The translations under genes and the position numbers were made by a program. Below the pieces are notes generated by a model that was not told where the DNA came from, made no database searches, and saw only the letters and a list, made by a program, of their open reading frames with translations. DNA of 8,193 nucleotides from assembly GCA_021783175.1 (NCBI GenBank), contig JAJXUF010000139.1:1-8193 (forward strand), given 5' to 3'. This DNA comes from Pseudomonadota bacterium. GTDB lineage: Bacteria; Pseudomonadota; Gammaproteobacteria; Acidiferrobacterales; UBA6901. Shown here piece by piece: positions 1 through 6,924 of the stretch (position 1 is its first letter; every line of letters starts with the position of its first letter).

Positions 1-3000
1 ACCTGGCGGAAAACTTCACGCGCCTGGGCAGAAATCCGACCGACGTCGAGCTCATGATGTTCGCCCAGGCCAACTCCGAGCACTGCAGGCACAAGATCTT
101 CAATGCCGACTGGATTATTGACGGCAGGCGCCAGGACCGCTCGCTGTTTGCCATGATCCGGAATACCCACGAGGCCAATCCGCGTGGCACTCTGGTAGCC
201 TATCGCGATAATGCCTCGGTCATCGAAGGGTTCCGTGCCGGGCGCTTCTTCCCCGACCCGCACACGCGCGAGTATGCCTATCATGAGGATGAAACACATA
301 TCCTGATGAAGGTGGAGACGCATAACCACCCCACCGCCATTTCGCCCTTTCCGGGTGCCGCTACCGGCAGTGGCGGCGAGATCCGCGACGAGGGCGCGAC
401 CGGTCGCGGTGCCAAGCCAAAGGCCGGCATTACCGGATTCTCGGTCTCCAACCTGCGCATACCAGGTGCGGAACAGCCGTGGGAAACTGATCATGGCAAG
501 CCAGGACGCATCGCCAGTGCGCTCGAAATCATGATCGATGGTCCGCTCGGCGGCGCGTCTTTCAACAACGAGTTCGGGCGACCGAACATCGGCGGTTATT
601 TCCGCACCTATGAAGAAGAATTTGACGGCGAAGTGCGCGGTTACCACAAGCCCATCATGCTTGCCGGCGGCATCGGAAATATTCGCGGCCAGCACATCGA
701 GAAAACCAGGTTTCCGGGCGGGACGAGCATCGTCGTGCTGGGTGGGCCGGCCATGCTCATCGGGCTCGGCGGGGGCGCAGCGTCAAGTGTGGCGACCGGT
801 GCGAGCAGCGAGGAGCTCGACTTCGCTTCGGTGCAGCGCGGCAATCCGGAGATGCAGCGCCGTTGCCAGGAAGTGATAGATCAATGTTGGGCGCTCGGTT
901 CGGATAACCCGGTACTGTCGATCCACGATGTCGGTGCGGGTGGACTGTCGAATGCGGTGCCGGAGCTTATCAACGATGCTGGTCTCGGAGGCAGTTTCGA
1001 ACTGCGTAGCGTACCGAACGATCAGCCCGGTATGTCTCCGATGCAAATCTGGTGCAATGAGGCGCAGGAGCGCTATGTCGTTGCCGTGGCCAGCGAGCGG
1101 CTCGCGCTGTTTCGCATGCTGTGCCAGCGTGAGCGCTGTTTATACGCCGTGATTGGTCAGGCCACGCCGCAAGCGTCGCTGGTGGTGGAGGACAGCTACT
1201 TTGCCAAAGCCGCGGAATCCCGCAAGACCGGCGAGGTGCGGCAGCAGCAGGAGCTGCGCGAGGCGCGCCCGATCGACATGGAACTCTCGTTGCTGCTCGG
1301 TCGTCCGCCCAAGATGACACGCGAGGTGCGGCGCGTTCGGCGTAAATCCCTGCCGTTCAAGACGCGGCAAATCGATATCGCCGAGGCGGCGCAGCGCGTG
1401 TTGCGTTTACCAGCGGTCGCAAACAAGAGTTTTCTGATAACCATCGGCGACCGTAGTGTCAGCGGTCTGGTCTGCCGTGATCAGATGGTGGGACCTTGGC
1501 AGGTGCCGGTGGCCGACGTGGCCGTGACGGCCACCGGCTATCACGGTTTTACCGGTGAGGCGATGGCAATCGGCGAGCGCACGCCGATTGCCCTCATCAA
1601 TCCCGCGGCAAGCGGTCGCATGGCGATCGGCGAGGCGCTGACCAATCTGGCCGCGACGCGCATCGAGAAGCTTCCGGATGTGAAACTATCCGCCAACTGG
1701 ATGGCGGCGGCCGGTCATCCCGGCGAAGATGCCGCGCTCTACGATACCGTGCGCGCGGTTGCCATGGAGTTGTGTCCGGCGCTCGGAATCAGCATCCCCG
1801 TCGGCAAGGATTCAATGTCCATGAAGTCCGTCTGGTGCGATGCCCAGGGGGAAGAGCGCTCCGTCACGGCTCCGCTTTCCCTCATAATATCGGCATTCGC
1901 CCCGGTATTGGACGTGCGCAAGACACTCACTCCGCAGCTGCGTAGCGATTGCGGGGCGACGGATCTGATCCTGATTGATCTCGGTAAGGGTCGCAACCGC
2001 CTCGGCGGTTCGGCGCTCGCCCAGGTGTACAAGCAGGTCGGCAAGGAGGCGCCGGACGTCGATGACCCCAGAGTTCTGAAACTTTTCTTCGCCATCATTC
2101 AGGCGCTCAACGAGTTGGGCTTTGTGCTTGCCTATCATGACCGTTCCGATGGCGGTCTTTTCGCTACCGTATGCGAAATGGCGTTTGCCGGACGTACCGG
2201 CGTGACGATCGATCTAAGCGATCTCGGTCGCGATCCCGTTGCAGCGCTTTTTAGCGAAGAGCTGGGTGCCGTGCTGCAGATACCGAGCGAACGCCGCGAT
2301 GGCATCTTTGGCGCACTCAAGAAAGCTGGTCTGCTGCGCTACACGCGCCGCATCGGCGCCATTACCGATGATGACCAGGTCAGCTTCCACTGCGACGGCA
2401 GAGTGCTTTTGAGTGAAAGTCGTGTCGAGCTGCAGCGTGCCTGGTCGGAAACGAGCTACCATATCCAGCGGCTGCGCGACAACCCGCAATGTGCCCAGGA
2501 CGAATATGACCGCATCCTGGATACCACCGACCCGGGTCTGAGCGCTCATGTCAATTTCGATCCGAATGACAATGTCGCGGCGCCTTTCATCTCCAGGGGT
2601 GTGCGCCCGCCGATCGCCATTCTGCGTGAGCAGGGCGTCAATGGTCAGCTCGAAATGGCAGCGGCCTTTGATCGTGCCGGATTCCGCGCGCTCGACGTGA
2701 CCATGAGCGATATTCTCAGCGGCCGCGTTTCGCTGCGCGATTTCAAAGGCTTTGCCGCATGCGGCGGCTTTTCCTTTGGCGACGTACTCGGAGCAGGCGA
2801 GGGCTGGGCGAAATCGATTCTGTACAACACGCGTGCACGGGATGAGTTCAGCGCGTTCTTTGCGCGTAGTGATACCTTTGCGCTGGGTGTGTGCAACGGC
2901 TGCCAGATGATGTCCAACCTGGGCGAGTTGATTCCGGGCGCGGAACACTGGGCGCACTTCGTACGCAATTCCTCGGAACAGTTCGAGGCGCGTGTATGCA

Positions 3001-3377
3001 TGGTCGAGATTCCGCAGAACTCATCAATCTTTTTTCGCGGCATGGCCGGATCAAGATTGCCTATAGCTGTCGCCCATGGCGAGGGGCGCGCCGAGTTCCG
3101 CGATTCCGCCGATCTGCAAAGTGTCATACTGCAACGTCAGGTTGCCATGTGCTTTACCGACAATCGCGGCTCGCTAACCCAGGTCTATCCATACAATCCG
3201 AATGGCTCACCCCATGGCATAGCCGGCCTGACCACCGCCAACGGCCGCTTCACCGTGCTGATGCCACATCCGGAACGGGTGGTGCGCAGCGTGGCCAACT
3301 CATGGCGTCCGGACCATTGGCGCGAAGATAGTCCCTGGATGCGCATGTTCCGCAATGCGCGAGTGTGGGTTGGATAG
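1..3377 (+). CDS. purL: Phosphoribosylformylglycinamidine synthase (FGAM synthase), single-chain form, 5'-truncated by the window
   Basis: This enzyme makes FGAM from FGAR, ATP and glutamine, the fourth step of de novo purine synthesis, in the cytoplasm. The frame is open from base 3 with no start in view. The ATG at 54 is internal, since conserved sequence continues upstream of it. About 1,124 residues are present, against roughly 1,295 for the E. coli enzyme, so the N-terminal PurS-like domain is outside the window. Seen directly: SEHCRHK near the left edge; the ATP/FGAR-binding stretch [30 protein letters not shown]; the second synthetase half with [33 protein letters not shown] and AYHDRSDGG. 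The C-terminal glutaminase has the nucleophile in GVCNGCQ (Cys codon 2892-2894), HGEGRAEF, and catalytic His and Glu in MPHPERV (codons 3267 and 3273). All key residues are present. A charged insertion lies at 1203-1268. No convincing intrinsic terminator follows. Confidence 0.98.
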   Translation, partial: LAENFTRLGRNPTDVELMMFAQANSEHCRHKIFNADWIIDGRRQDRSLFAMIRNTHEANPRGTLVAYRDNASVIEGFRAGRFFPDPHTREYAYHEDETHILMKVETHNHPTAISPFPGAATGSGGEIRDEGATGRGAKPKAGITGFSVSNLRIPGAEQPWETDHGKPGRIASALEIMIDGPLGGASFNNEFGRPNIGGYFRTYEEEFDGEVRGYHKPIMLAGGIGNIRGQHIEKTRFPGGTSIVVLGGPAMLIGLGGGAASSVATGASSEELDFASVQRGNPEMQRRCQEVIDQCWALGSDNPVLSIHDVGAGGLSNAVPELINDAGLGGSFELRSVPNDQPGMSPMQIWCNEAQERYVVAVASERLALFRMLCQRERCLYAVIGQATPQASLVVEDSYFAKAAESRKTGEVRQQQELREARPIDMELSLLLGRPPKMTREVRRVRRKSLPFKTRQIDIAEAAQRVLRLPAVANKSFLITIGDRSVSGLVCRDQMVGPWQVPVADVAVTATGYHGFTGEAMAIGERTPIALINPAASGRMAIGEALTNLAATRIEKLPDVKLSANWMAAAGHPGEDAALYDTVRAVAMELCPALGISIPVGKDSMSMKSVWCDAQGEERSVTAPLSLIISAFAPVLDVRKTLTPQLRSDCGATDLILIDLGKGRNRLGGSALAQVYKQVGKEAPDVDDPRVLKLFFAIIQALNELGFVLAYHDRSDGGLFATVCEMAFAGRTGVTIDLSDLGRDPVAALFSEELGAVLQIPSERRDGIFGALKKAGLLRYTRRIGAITDDDQVSFHCDGRVLLSESRVELQRAWSETSYHIQRLRDNPQCAQDEYDRILDTTDPGLSAHVNFDPNDNVAAPFISRGVRPPIAILREQGVNGQLEMAAAFDRAGFRALDVTMSDILSGRVSLRDFKGFAACGGFSFGDVLGAGEGWAKSILYNTRARDEFSAFFARSDTFALGVCNGCQMMSNLGELIPGAEHWAHFVRNSSEQFEARVCMVEIPQNSSIFFRGMAGSRLPIAVAHGEGRAEFRDSADLQSVILQRQVAMCFTDNRGSLTQVYPYNPNGSPHGIAGLTTANGRFTVLMPHPERVVRSVANSWRPDHWREDSPWMRMFRNARVWVG

Positions 3378-3440
3378 CGGCCTCTAGCCCCGGCGCAGAC
3401 GCAGCACAACGGCCTGGTATCTGTTGTTTAGCCTCGATGG

Positions 3441-3459
3441 CGCGCGTATTATTCGCGCG
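3441..3459. other. GC-rich hairpin downstream of purL
   Basis: CGCGCG, a 7-base AT-only loop (TATTATT), then CGCGCG give a 6-bp perfect stem 63 bases after the purL stop. No T-run follows on either strand, so it does not qualify as an intrinsic terminator. It could slow 3'-exonuclease decay of the purL mRNA. A second small stem, CCGCA-TGC-TGCGG, lies at 3498-3510. The rest of the 235-base gap shows only the dyad at 3551-3570. Confidence 0.3.
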
Positions 3460-3550
3460 GGATGTGGGCAGAAATAGCTACAGAGACGTTGCTATTGCCG
3501 CATGCTGCGGTCGCAGCCCGGTGCGCCGTTAATATCGGGGTACCGTCACC

Positions 3551-3570
3551 TTACACACGTTATTGTGTAA
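3551..3570. promoter_or_regulatory. Perfect dyad, candidate operator of the XRE regulator
   Basis: TTACACA, six bases, then TGTGTAA form a perfect 7-bp inverted repeat, 42 bases before the chosen XRE start. This is the size and symmetry usual for a dimeric helix-turn-helix repressor site. A weak promoter reading, CTTACA (3550-3555), 17 bases, CATGAT (3573-3578), would put the dyad between -35 and -10, the classic arrangement for repression. Autoregulation by the adjacent gene is inferred. The promoter hexamers match only 4 of 6 each. Confidence 0.5.
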
Positions 3571-3612
3571 CCCATGATTGGTGATGGTGGGTCTGAACGA
3601 AAGGAGTCTTCG

Positions 3613-3909
3613 ATGACCGATTTACATTCCCAGTCGTCCCGGGACCTGCTGGCTCGGCGGTTGCGCCTGTTGCGTGTAGCGCGAGGCTGGTCGCAGGAAG
3701 TATTGGCCGAACTGAGCGGCTTGCACCGGAACTATATTGGCCATATTGAGCGGGCCGAAATCAACGCTGGTTTGCATAATCTTGAAAGGATAGCGCAGGC
3801 ACTCGAGATGCCGGTGCATGCGCTTTTGGACTTTGAGGACGTCAGCGGTTTTGCCGGAATCCTCAAGATCGAAGACACCACAGGCTCCTATTTCCCTGCC
3901 TTTGCCTGA
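3613..3909 (+). CDS. XRE/Cro-family helix-turn-helix transcriptional regulator, 98 aa
   Basis: A small single-domain DNA-binding protein. The HTH_3 fold covers about residues 12-73: first helix LLARRLRLLRVARG, turn helix WSQEVLAELSG (26-36), recognition helix HRNYIGHIERAE (38-49), then LERIAQALEMPVHALL (57-72). Conserved W-S-Q and IER positions are intact. Residues 74-98 form a short tail ending YFPAFA with no domain I recognise. The ATG at 3613 is chosen because AAGGAG (3601-3606 region) sits at ideal spacing before it. An in-frame ATG at 3574 would add 13 residues, but it overlaps the possible -10 and lacks a ribosome site. The protein resembles restriction-modification controller (C) proteins in size and HTH, yet no restriction or methylase gene is nearby. 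The dyad just upstream suggests autoregulation. Targets cannot be read from the sequence. Confidence 0.9.
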   Translation: MTDLHSQSSRDLLARRLRLLRVARGWSQEVLAELSGLHRNYIGHIERAEINAGLHNLERIAQALEMPVHALLDFEDVSGFAGILKIEDTTGSYFPAFA

Positions 3910-3919
3910 ATCGCACATG

Positions 3920-3942
3920 GGCGACGCACCGGGTGCGTCGCC
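3920..3942. terminator. Shared hairpin between convergent XRE and thioredoxin genes
   Basis: GGCGACGCA, loop CCGGG, TGCGTCGCC: a perfect 9-bp GC-rich stem, 10 bases after the XRE stop and 18 bases from the thioredoxin stop on the other strand. The placement fits a bidirectional terminator. Neither side has a T-run, so it may act with Rho or only as an mRNA 3'-end stabiliser. Confidence 0.55.
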
Positions 3943-3960
3943 GTCGTGGACCAAAGCGCG

Positions 3961-4344
3961 TTAGCCCTGGGATTTTGCGCCTTCTTTTTCCTGTGTCGCG
4001 ATATCGCGGCGCACGGCATCCATGTCGAGTTCTTTCGCCTTGCCGACCAGTTCTTCAAAGGCGGCAGCCGGAAGGGCGCCTGGCTGGGAAAAGATGATAA
4101 TCTTGTCGCGAAATATCATCAGGGTTGGAATGGAGCGGATTTGAAACGCCCCGGCCAGTTCCTGCTGTTCCTCAGTGTTGACCTTGCCGAAAACCACGTC
4201 CGGGTGCTTTTCCGAAGTGGCCTCGAATACCGGCGCAAAGGAGCGGCATGGTCCGCACCAGGATGCCCAGAAATCCAGAATGACCATTCCGTTGTTGTTG
4301 ATGGTTTCGTCAAAATTCTCTTTGGTAATTGCCACTGTGCTCAC
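3961..4344 (-). CDS. Thioredoxin-family protein, 127 aa, GTG start
   Basis: A cytoplasmic dithiol-disulfide oxidoreductase of the thioredoxin fold, expected to reduce target disulfides using electrons from thioredoxin reductase. The active site is WCGPC (residues 29-33, Cys30 and Cys33), preceded by the buried Asp24 in ILDFWAS. The cis-proline is Pro73 in IRSIPTLMIF. No signal peptide or membrane segment is seen. The length is 127 residues against about 109 for E. coli TrxA. The excess is a charged C-terminal tail from about residue 108. The SQPGALP segment replaces the usual G-rich strand-turn. The start is GTG at 4344-4342. GGAG lies about 10 bases upstream on the minus strand, and an ATG within that region runs straight into a stop. 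It is convergent with the XRE gene and alone in its transcription unit. It may be a second thioredoxin rather than the main TrxA. Confidence 0.93.
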   Translation of the reverse strand: MSTVAITKENFDETINNNGMVILDFWASWCGPCRSFAPVFEATSEKHPDVVFGKVNTEEQQELAGAFQIRSIPTLMIFRDKIIIFSQPGALPAAAFEELVGKAKELDMDAVRRDIATQEKEGAKSQG

Positions 4345-4696
4345 AGGTTTTTAACTCCACATGATGCGCACACAAGGTGCAGCGGAAAGTAGGCAGATAA
4401 GGCGGAATAGGGTGCCTAAACGGTAAAGAAGTAATTCATTGTATAACGATTCAGCCGGGTCTGGCAGGGCATAATATCCACACCTGAAGTAGTCTGATTT
4501 GACGCAAAGTTGTCCTGCTGGCCGCTGCGCGCGGGTCAGCGACCTGCAGCAGCCTGTCTTTCGCCCCTCCCAGAGTCATCAATTGCGCGCGCCCACGAGT
4601 GGATATTTGCCGCCCAGTCAAACACTTAGCGCAGTTGCGGCGCTCTTTTCGTGACAATTTGGTTGCCTGGCACAACTCCTGCAGCGTTTTACAGGC
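4345..4696. other. Intergenic region between divergent thioredoxin and transglycosylase genes
   Basis: This 352-base gap carries the control regions of two divergent genes. On the minus strand, TATTAT (4476-4471, 5 of 6 to the -10 consensus) and TATACA (4445-4440) are possible -10 elements for thioredoxin. Neither has a good -35. On the plus strand a sigma-54-like element lies at 4667-4683. A small nested fold at 4524-4550 (GCTGC...GCAGC enclosing GGTC-AGC-GACC) is visible but not followed by T residues. No small gene or RNA of known type is recognised. Confidence 0.5.
4667..4683 (+). promoter_or_regulatory. Possible sigma-54 (-24/-12) promoter
   Basis: CTGGCACAACTCCTGCA matches the -24/-12 pattern YTGGCACG-N4-TTGCW except at the G after TGGCAC and the first T of TTGC. 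The defining GG (4669-4670) and GC (4681-4682) are exactly 10 bases apart. A transcript would begin near 4694, almost on the ATG at 4697. It would therefore be nearly leaderless, or would serve the later ATG at 4763. No enhancer site was identified, so this is tentative. Confidence 0.3.
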
Positions 4697-5509
4697 ATGG
4701 CACGGTGTACAGATACTCAGGGCAGGGGACGGCGCCGTTCGAGGCGCGGTCTGGTTGCGGCTATGGGTTGGCCGGCCACGGTGATTGCCGTTTTGTGGCT
4801 GGGTCTGGCCGGGGTAGCCCATGCGATGCTTTATGTTTATCAAATGCCGGACGGCAGCCGCATCATTACCGATCATGCGCTGGGCGATCCCGGTTACCGC
4901 CTAATTCGCATGAGCCAGTCCGCACGCGGCATGGGCGCGCTGGTGTCCCAGCGCCAGGTGCAGTCCGCGGTGACAAATCCCAATGCCTATGACCGATTGA
5001 TCCGGCTCGCTGCTGCCCACGAACACGTGGATGTCGCCTTGGTCAAGGCGGTAATGCACGTCGAATCCGACTTTGATCCCCATGCGCTATCGCCTAAGGG
5101 AGCTTCCGGGTTGATGCAACTCATGCCGGAAACAGCCGCGCGCTACGGCGTACGCGATATTTTTGATCCGGTGCAGAACGTGTACGCCGGCGTCCATTAC
5201 CTCAAGGATCTGCTGGTTAAGTTCCACGACAATCGCCGGTTGGCGCTCGCCGCCTACAACGCCGGGGTCAATGTGGTTGCGCAATACAATGGCATCCCAC
5301 CGTATGAAGAGACACAAACCTATGTGCGACGTGTCTTGCGCTACAAAGAGCAATACGCCAGCACCATGCCGCTTGCGCGGAACCGGATCGTCCGTCGGCA
5401 TCTGGTAGCTATGCGCACGGTACGGCGTCTGCGGCCGCATGGCCCGGTCGCTATGGCGGTTGGAGACACGCGTGTTGCCGTGCACATAGATCCGTCAAAC
5501 CGTCTCTAG
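4697..5509 (+). CDS. Lytic transglycosylase, SLT/GH23 family, secreted, with N-terminal DUF4124-like segment
   Basis: The family cleaves the MurNAc-GlcNAc bond of peptidoglycan in the periplasm, leaving 1,6-anhydro ends. The SLT domain covers about residues 95-210. The catalytic Glu123 is in HVESDF (codon 5063), followed by GASGLMQLMPETAARYGV, the NVYAGVHYL helix, LALAAYNAG and PPYEETQTYVRRVL, all in family order. Residues 44-60 (YVYQMPDGSRIITD) match the DUF4124 type of short domain common in this group. A hydrophobic stretch at 27-41 ending AHA gives a signal peptide with cleavage after residue 43. No lipobox Cys is seen. The tail is Arg-rich. ATG 4697 is the first start after an in-frame TGA near 4652, but no clear ribosome site precedes it. 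ATG 4763 would give a shorter signal peptide with no basic residues, so I prefer the longer form, whose RGRRRSRR supplies the positive n-region. Confidence 0.93.
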   Translation: MARCTDTQGRGRRRSRRGLVAAMGWPATVIAVLWLGLAGVAHAMLYVYQMPDGSRIITDHALGDPGYRLIRMSQSARGMGALVSQRQVQSAVTNPNAYDRLIRLAAAHEHVDVALVKAVMHVESDFDPHALSPKGASGLMQLMPETAARYGVRDIFDPVQNVYAGVHYLKDLLVKFHDNRRLALAAYNAGVNVVAQYNGIPPYEETQTYVRRVLRYKEQYASTMPLARNRIVRRHLVAMRTVRRLRPHGPVAMAVGDTRVAVHIDPSNRL

Positions 5510-5524
5510 GTCTTGCTGCCTTGG

Positions 5525-6196
5525 TCAGGCAAGTAGTACTGCGACAATTCCTGTAATGAAGATGCCGTCGAATGTCCCGGCGCCCCCAATCGAGGCAATG
5601 GGTGCTCCCATGCGGCGAATATCCTTTAAGCGCAGCAAATCGGCTCCGATAAGCACGCCAAGGGTGCCGCAGATATAGGCAAGCGGCGCGGAGTGGGCCG
5701 GATTGATGACCATGGCCACCAGGGCCGCGCAGGCTGGCGCCACAAATATCGGCATGCCGATCCCAACGCCGCGCATGGGACGGCTCATCATGTGGCTCAC
5801 CGCGGCGACAGCGGCGATCGACAGCAGTACCTGCCAAATCGGCAATGGCTGGTGCATCAGCAGGTAGATCGAAAACCAGATTGGAACCAGCCCGCCGCCG
5901 GCATTCACTGCGATCAGTGTCCTGCCATGAAATTCCTGGCGCATCTGGCGCAGCAGTCCGCGCAGTGGGGGCGGTAATGTTGTATCTTCCGCTGGCGCTT
6001 CGGCCTGGACGGTAAACAGCGGCAGGTTGACGGCGCTGCCGAAGAGCGAGGCAAAAAGCAGCAGCATGGCAGACCCTTGAGACAAACCGAGCTTGTCGAA
6101 AGCAATCGACAGAATGCCAAGCTGAACCAGCGCCACCAGCAGACCCACGGTGAAAACGAAAAGCACCAGCTGGGGAAGCGAAAAGGGAGATCGCAT
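5525..6196 (-). CDS. DUF1614 family integral membrane protein, 223 aa
   Basis: A hydrophobic protein with about seven likely membrane segments (residues ~8-33, 42-63, 93-114, 119-138, 145-165, 171-190, 204-223) and one polar loop at 64-92 that is rich in Pro, Glu and Arg. Segments typical of DUF1614 proteins as I recall them are VNAGGGLVPIWFSIYLL, SRPMRGVGIGMP, YICGTLGVLIGADLL and the C-terminal GAPIASIGGAGTFDGIF. Pro, Gly, Asp186 and Asp210 inside hydrophobic stretches hint at a transport or intramembrane catalytic role, but no function is established for the family. The start is well supported: GGGAG lies about 8 bases before ATG 6196 on the minus strand. The gene converges on the transglycosylase with 15 bases between stops. 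A weak promoter reading on the minus strand is TTGACG (6305-6300), 15 bases, TATGGA (6284-6279). Confidence 0.87.
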   Translation of the reverse strand: MRSPFSLPQLVLFVFTVGLLVALVQLGILSIAFDKLGLSQGSAMLLLFASLFGSAVNLPLFTVQAEAPAEDTTLPPPLRGLLRQMRQEFHGRTLIAVNAGGGLVPIWFSIYLLMHQPLPIWQVLLSIAAVAAVSHMMSRPMRGVGIGMPIFVAPACAALVAMVINPAHSAPLAYICGTLGVLIGADLLRLKDIRRMGAPIASIGGAGTFDGIFITGIVAVLLA

Positions 6197-6512
6197 TGCT
6201 CACGCTCCCGGTCGCACTGGCGAACACCTAAAACCAAGACTAGACATGCCGCTATTGTGTTCCAGTCGCTGCGCCGCTTCCATATCTTTTTCCGTTTTGC
6301 GTCAATCTGTTAAAGCATTACCGCCCGCTCATGGTCGGGGAAAAATGCCGCCATGAGCGGTGCTTCTGACCAGAATACCCGCTTCAAAAGACGGTTGGCA
6401 AACGTGTGGCCGGGCACGTGTTCTGGGTGCGCCGCTAGGTTCTCGCAGGTCTTTTGGGGTGGTGACCCGGTCCGGTACCGGGAAGGGCCGGAATGTGGTG
6501 TTTGCGTACTTC
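6197..6512. other. Intergenic region between divergent DUF1614 and cold-shock genes
   Basis: No gene is supported here. The left part holds the ribosome site and a possible weak promoter for the DUF1614 gene on the minus strand. The centre holds the long inverted repeat at 6325-6360. The right part (6361-6512) is G-rich and contains a small stem CCCGGT-CCGGT-ACCGGG at 6466-6482. Short open frames on both strands cross this part but have no ribosome sites or recognisable protein motifs. Confidence 0.5.
6325..6360. repeat. Long inverted repeat between divergent promoters
   Basis: CCGCTCATGG (6325-6334) is perfectly repeated in inverse as CCATGAGCGG (6351-6360). Skipping one T (6335), the stem continues with CGG (6336-6338) and CCG (6348-6350), giving 13 pairs around a 9-base loop GGAAAAATG. 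No T-run follows on either strand. It could be an operator, a protective mRNA end, or a barrier between the divergent units. Confidence 0.6.
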
Positions 6513-6541
6513 TTGCATCCTTTACATTGTTTACGTAGTAT
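6513..6541 (+). promoter_or_regulatory. Candidate sigma-70 promoter of the cold-shock gene
   Basis: TTGCAT (6513-6518), exactly 17 bases, TAGTAT (6536-6541; 4 of 6 to TATAAT). The -35 matches only 3 of 6. Predicted +1 is about 6548, which gives a leader near 168 nt. That is close to the long leader of E. coli cspA, and the first base coincides with the start of a strong hairpin, which supports the call. Confidence 0.5.
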
Positions 6542-6547
6542 CTGCCT

Positions 6548-6715
6548 CCGTCCCGGTCCGATAGGCGGCGGGACGGGCGTTGAAGTTGCTGTACTGAAGA
6601 CCGGTTGTCGTTCCATGCTTTGCAGTTGGCTGGTTATACCACCTCTCTTAGTCTCTTCTTCAGACGCGCTAACCCGGGAATTTCCCGTTTATGCTCTAAG
6701 GAGCAAGAGGTAATT
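6548..6715 (+). promoter_or_regulatory. Long structured 5' leader of the cold-shock mRNA
   Basis: Starting at the predicted +1, CCGTCCCG (6548-6555) pairs with CGGGACGG (6569-6576). CTGAAGA (6594-6600) can pair with TCTTCAG (6657-6663) across 56 bases. TGGT-TAT-ACCA lies inside that loop. CGGGA-ATT-TCCCG (6675-6687 region) comes next. TGCTC-TAAG-GAGCA (6692-6705) partly holds the first Shine-Dalgarno, AAGGAG (6698-6703). A second one, AAGAGG (6705-6710), is 5 bases before the ATG. In cspA-type genes such leaders act as temperature-dependent switches. That this one does so is inferred from position and folding. Confidence 0.55.
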
Positions 6716-6919
6716 ATGCAAAGTGGTACTGTAAAGTGGTTTAACGACGCAAAAGGCTTTGGTTTCATCACCCCCAAGGACGGAAGCGCCGACGTTTTTG
6801 TACATTTCTCCGTGGTTCAGGCAGACGGATTCAAGAGTCTGGCGGAAGGGCAGGCGGTGGAATTCGAAGCCACCAAGGGCCCCAAGGGCATGCAAGCGAC
6901 TAAAGTAGTCCCGCGCTAA
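6716..6919 (+). CDS. CspA-family cold-shock protein, 67 aa
   Basis: A single cold-shock domain (OB-fold) that binds single-stranded RNA and DNA. In this family it acts as an RNA chaperone that melts mRNA structure at low temperature. The whole protein is the domain: it opens [20 protein letters not shown]1 is KGFGFI (residues 13-18) and RNP2 is VFVHF (27-31), with aromatic Trp8, Phe15, Phe17, Phe28, His30 and Phe31 in place. It ends in the usual QATKVVPR. Length is standard (67 against about 65-70). ATG 6716 is preferred over upstream in-frame ATGs because two ribosome sites lie just before it and family homology begins there. It is monocistronic, with its own promoter, leader and terminator. 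Constitutive or growth-phase paralogues share this sequence, so cold induction is not proven. Confidence 0.97.
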   Translation: MQSGTVKWFNDAKGFGFITPKDGSADVFVHFSVVQADGFKSLAEGQAVEFEATKGPKGMQATKVVPR

Positions 6920-6924
6920 GCCCG

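Noticed and set aside
2214..2957. Long open frame of 247 codons on the minus strand within purL
   Set aside because: It lies wholly inside the conserved purL coding sequence, has no ribosome site that I can see and no recognisable motifs. Such frames are expected opposite a GC-rich gene.
3473..3496. Inverted repeat AATAGC-N12-GCTATT after purL
   Set aside because: A six-base arm with a long spacer is expected by chance at this scale, and no promoter lies next to it.
3946..4392. 148-codon plus-strand frame over the thioredoxin gene
   Set aside because: The minus strand carries an intact thioredoxin with WCGPC and cis-proline. The plus frame is its shadow.
4524..4550. Nested fold GCTGC...GCAGC enclosing GGTC-AGC-GACC as a possible small RNA
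   Set aside because: The stems are short, and no promoter or terminator flanks it. It was noted in the intergenic entry but is not claimed as a gene.
5517..5531. Small hairpin TGCCT-TGGTC-AGGCA between the convergent transglycosylase and DUF1614 stops
   Set aside because: The stem is only 5 bp, has no T-run and overlaps the DUF1614 stop codon. It is too weak to call a terminator.
5451..6227. 258-codon minus-strand frame overlapping the DUF1614 gene
   Set aside because: It is longer than the DUF1614 frame, but its translation is Arg/Ala/Ser-rich without family features. The DUF1614 frame has clear membrane segments, family motifs and a good ribosome site.
6353..6538. 61-codon plus-strand frame and overlapping frames (6360-6713 plus, 6329-6616 minus) between DUF1614 and csp
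   Set aside because: None has a ribosome site or recognisable domain, and they run through the csp promoter and leader. They may be chance frames or decayed sequence, but nothing supports a gene.
6605..6715. N-terminal extension of the cold-shock protein to an upstream ATG (104 aa version)
   Set aside because: Family homology starts exactly at ATG 6716, which has two ribosome sites in front. The extension is leader RNA.
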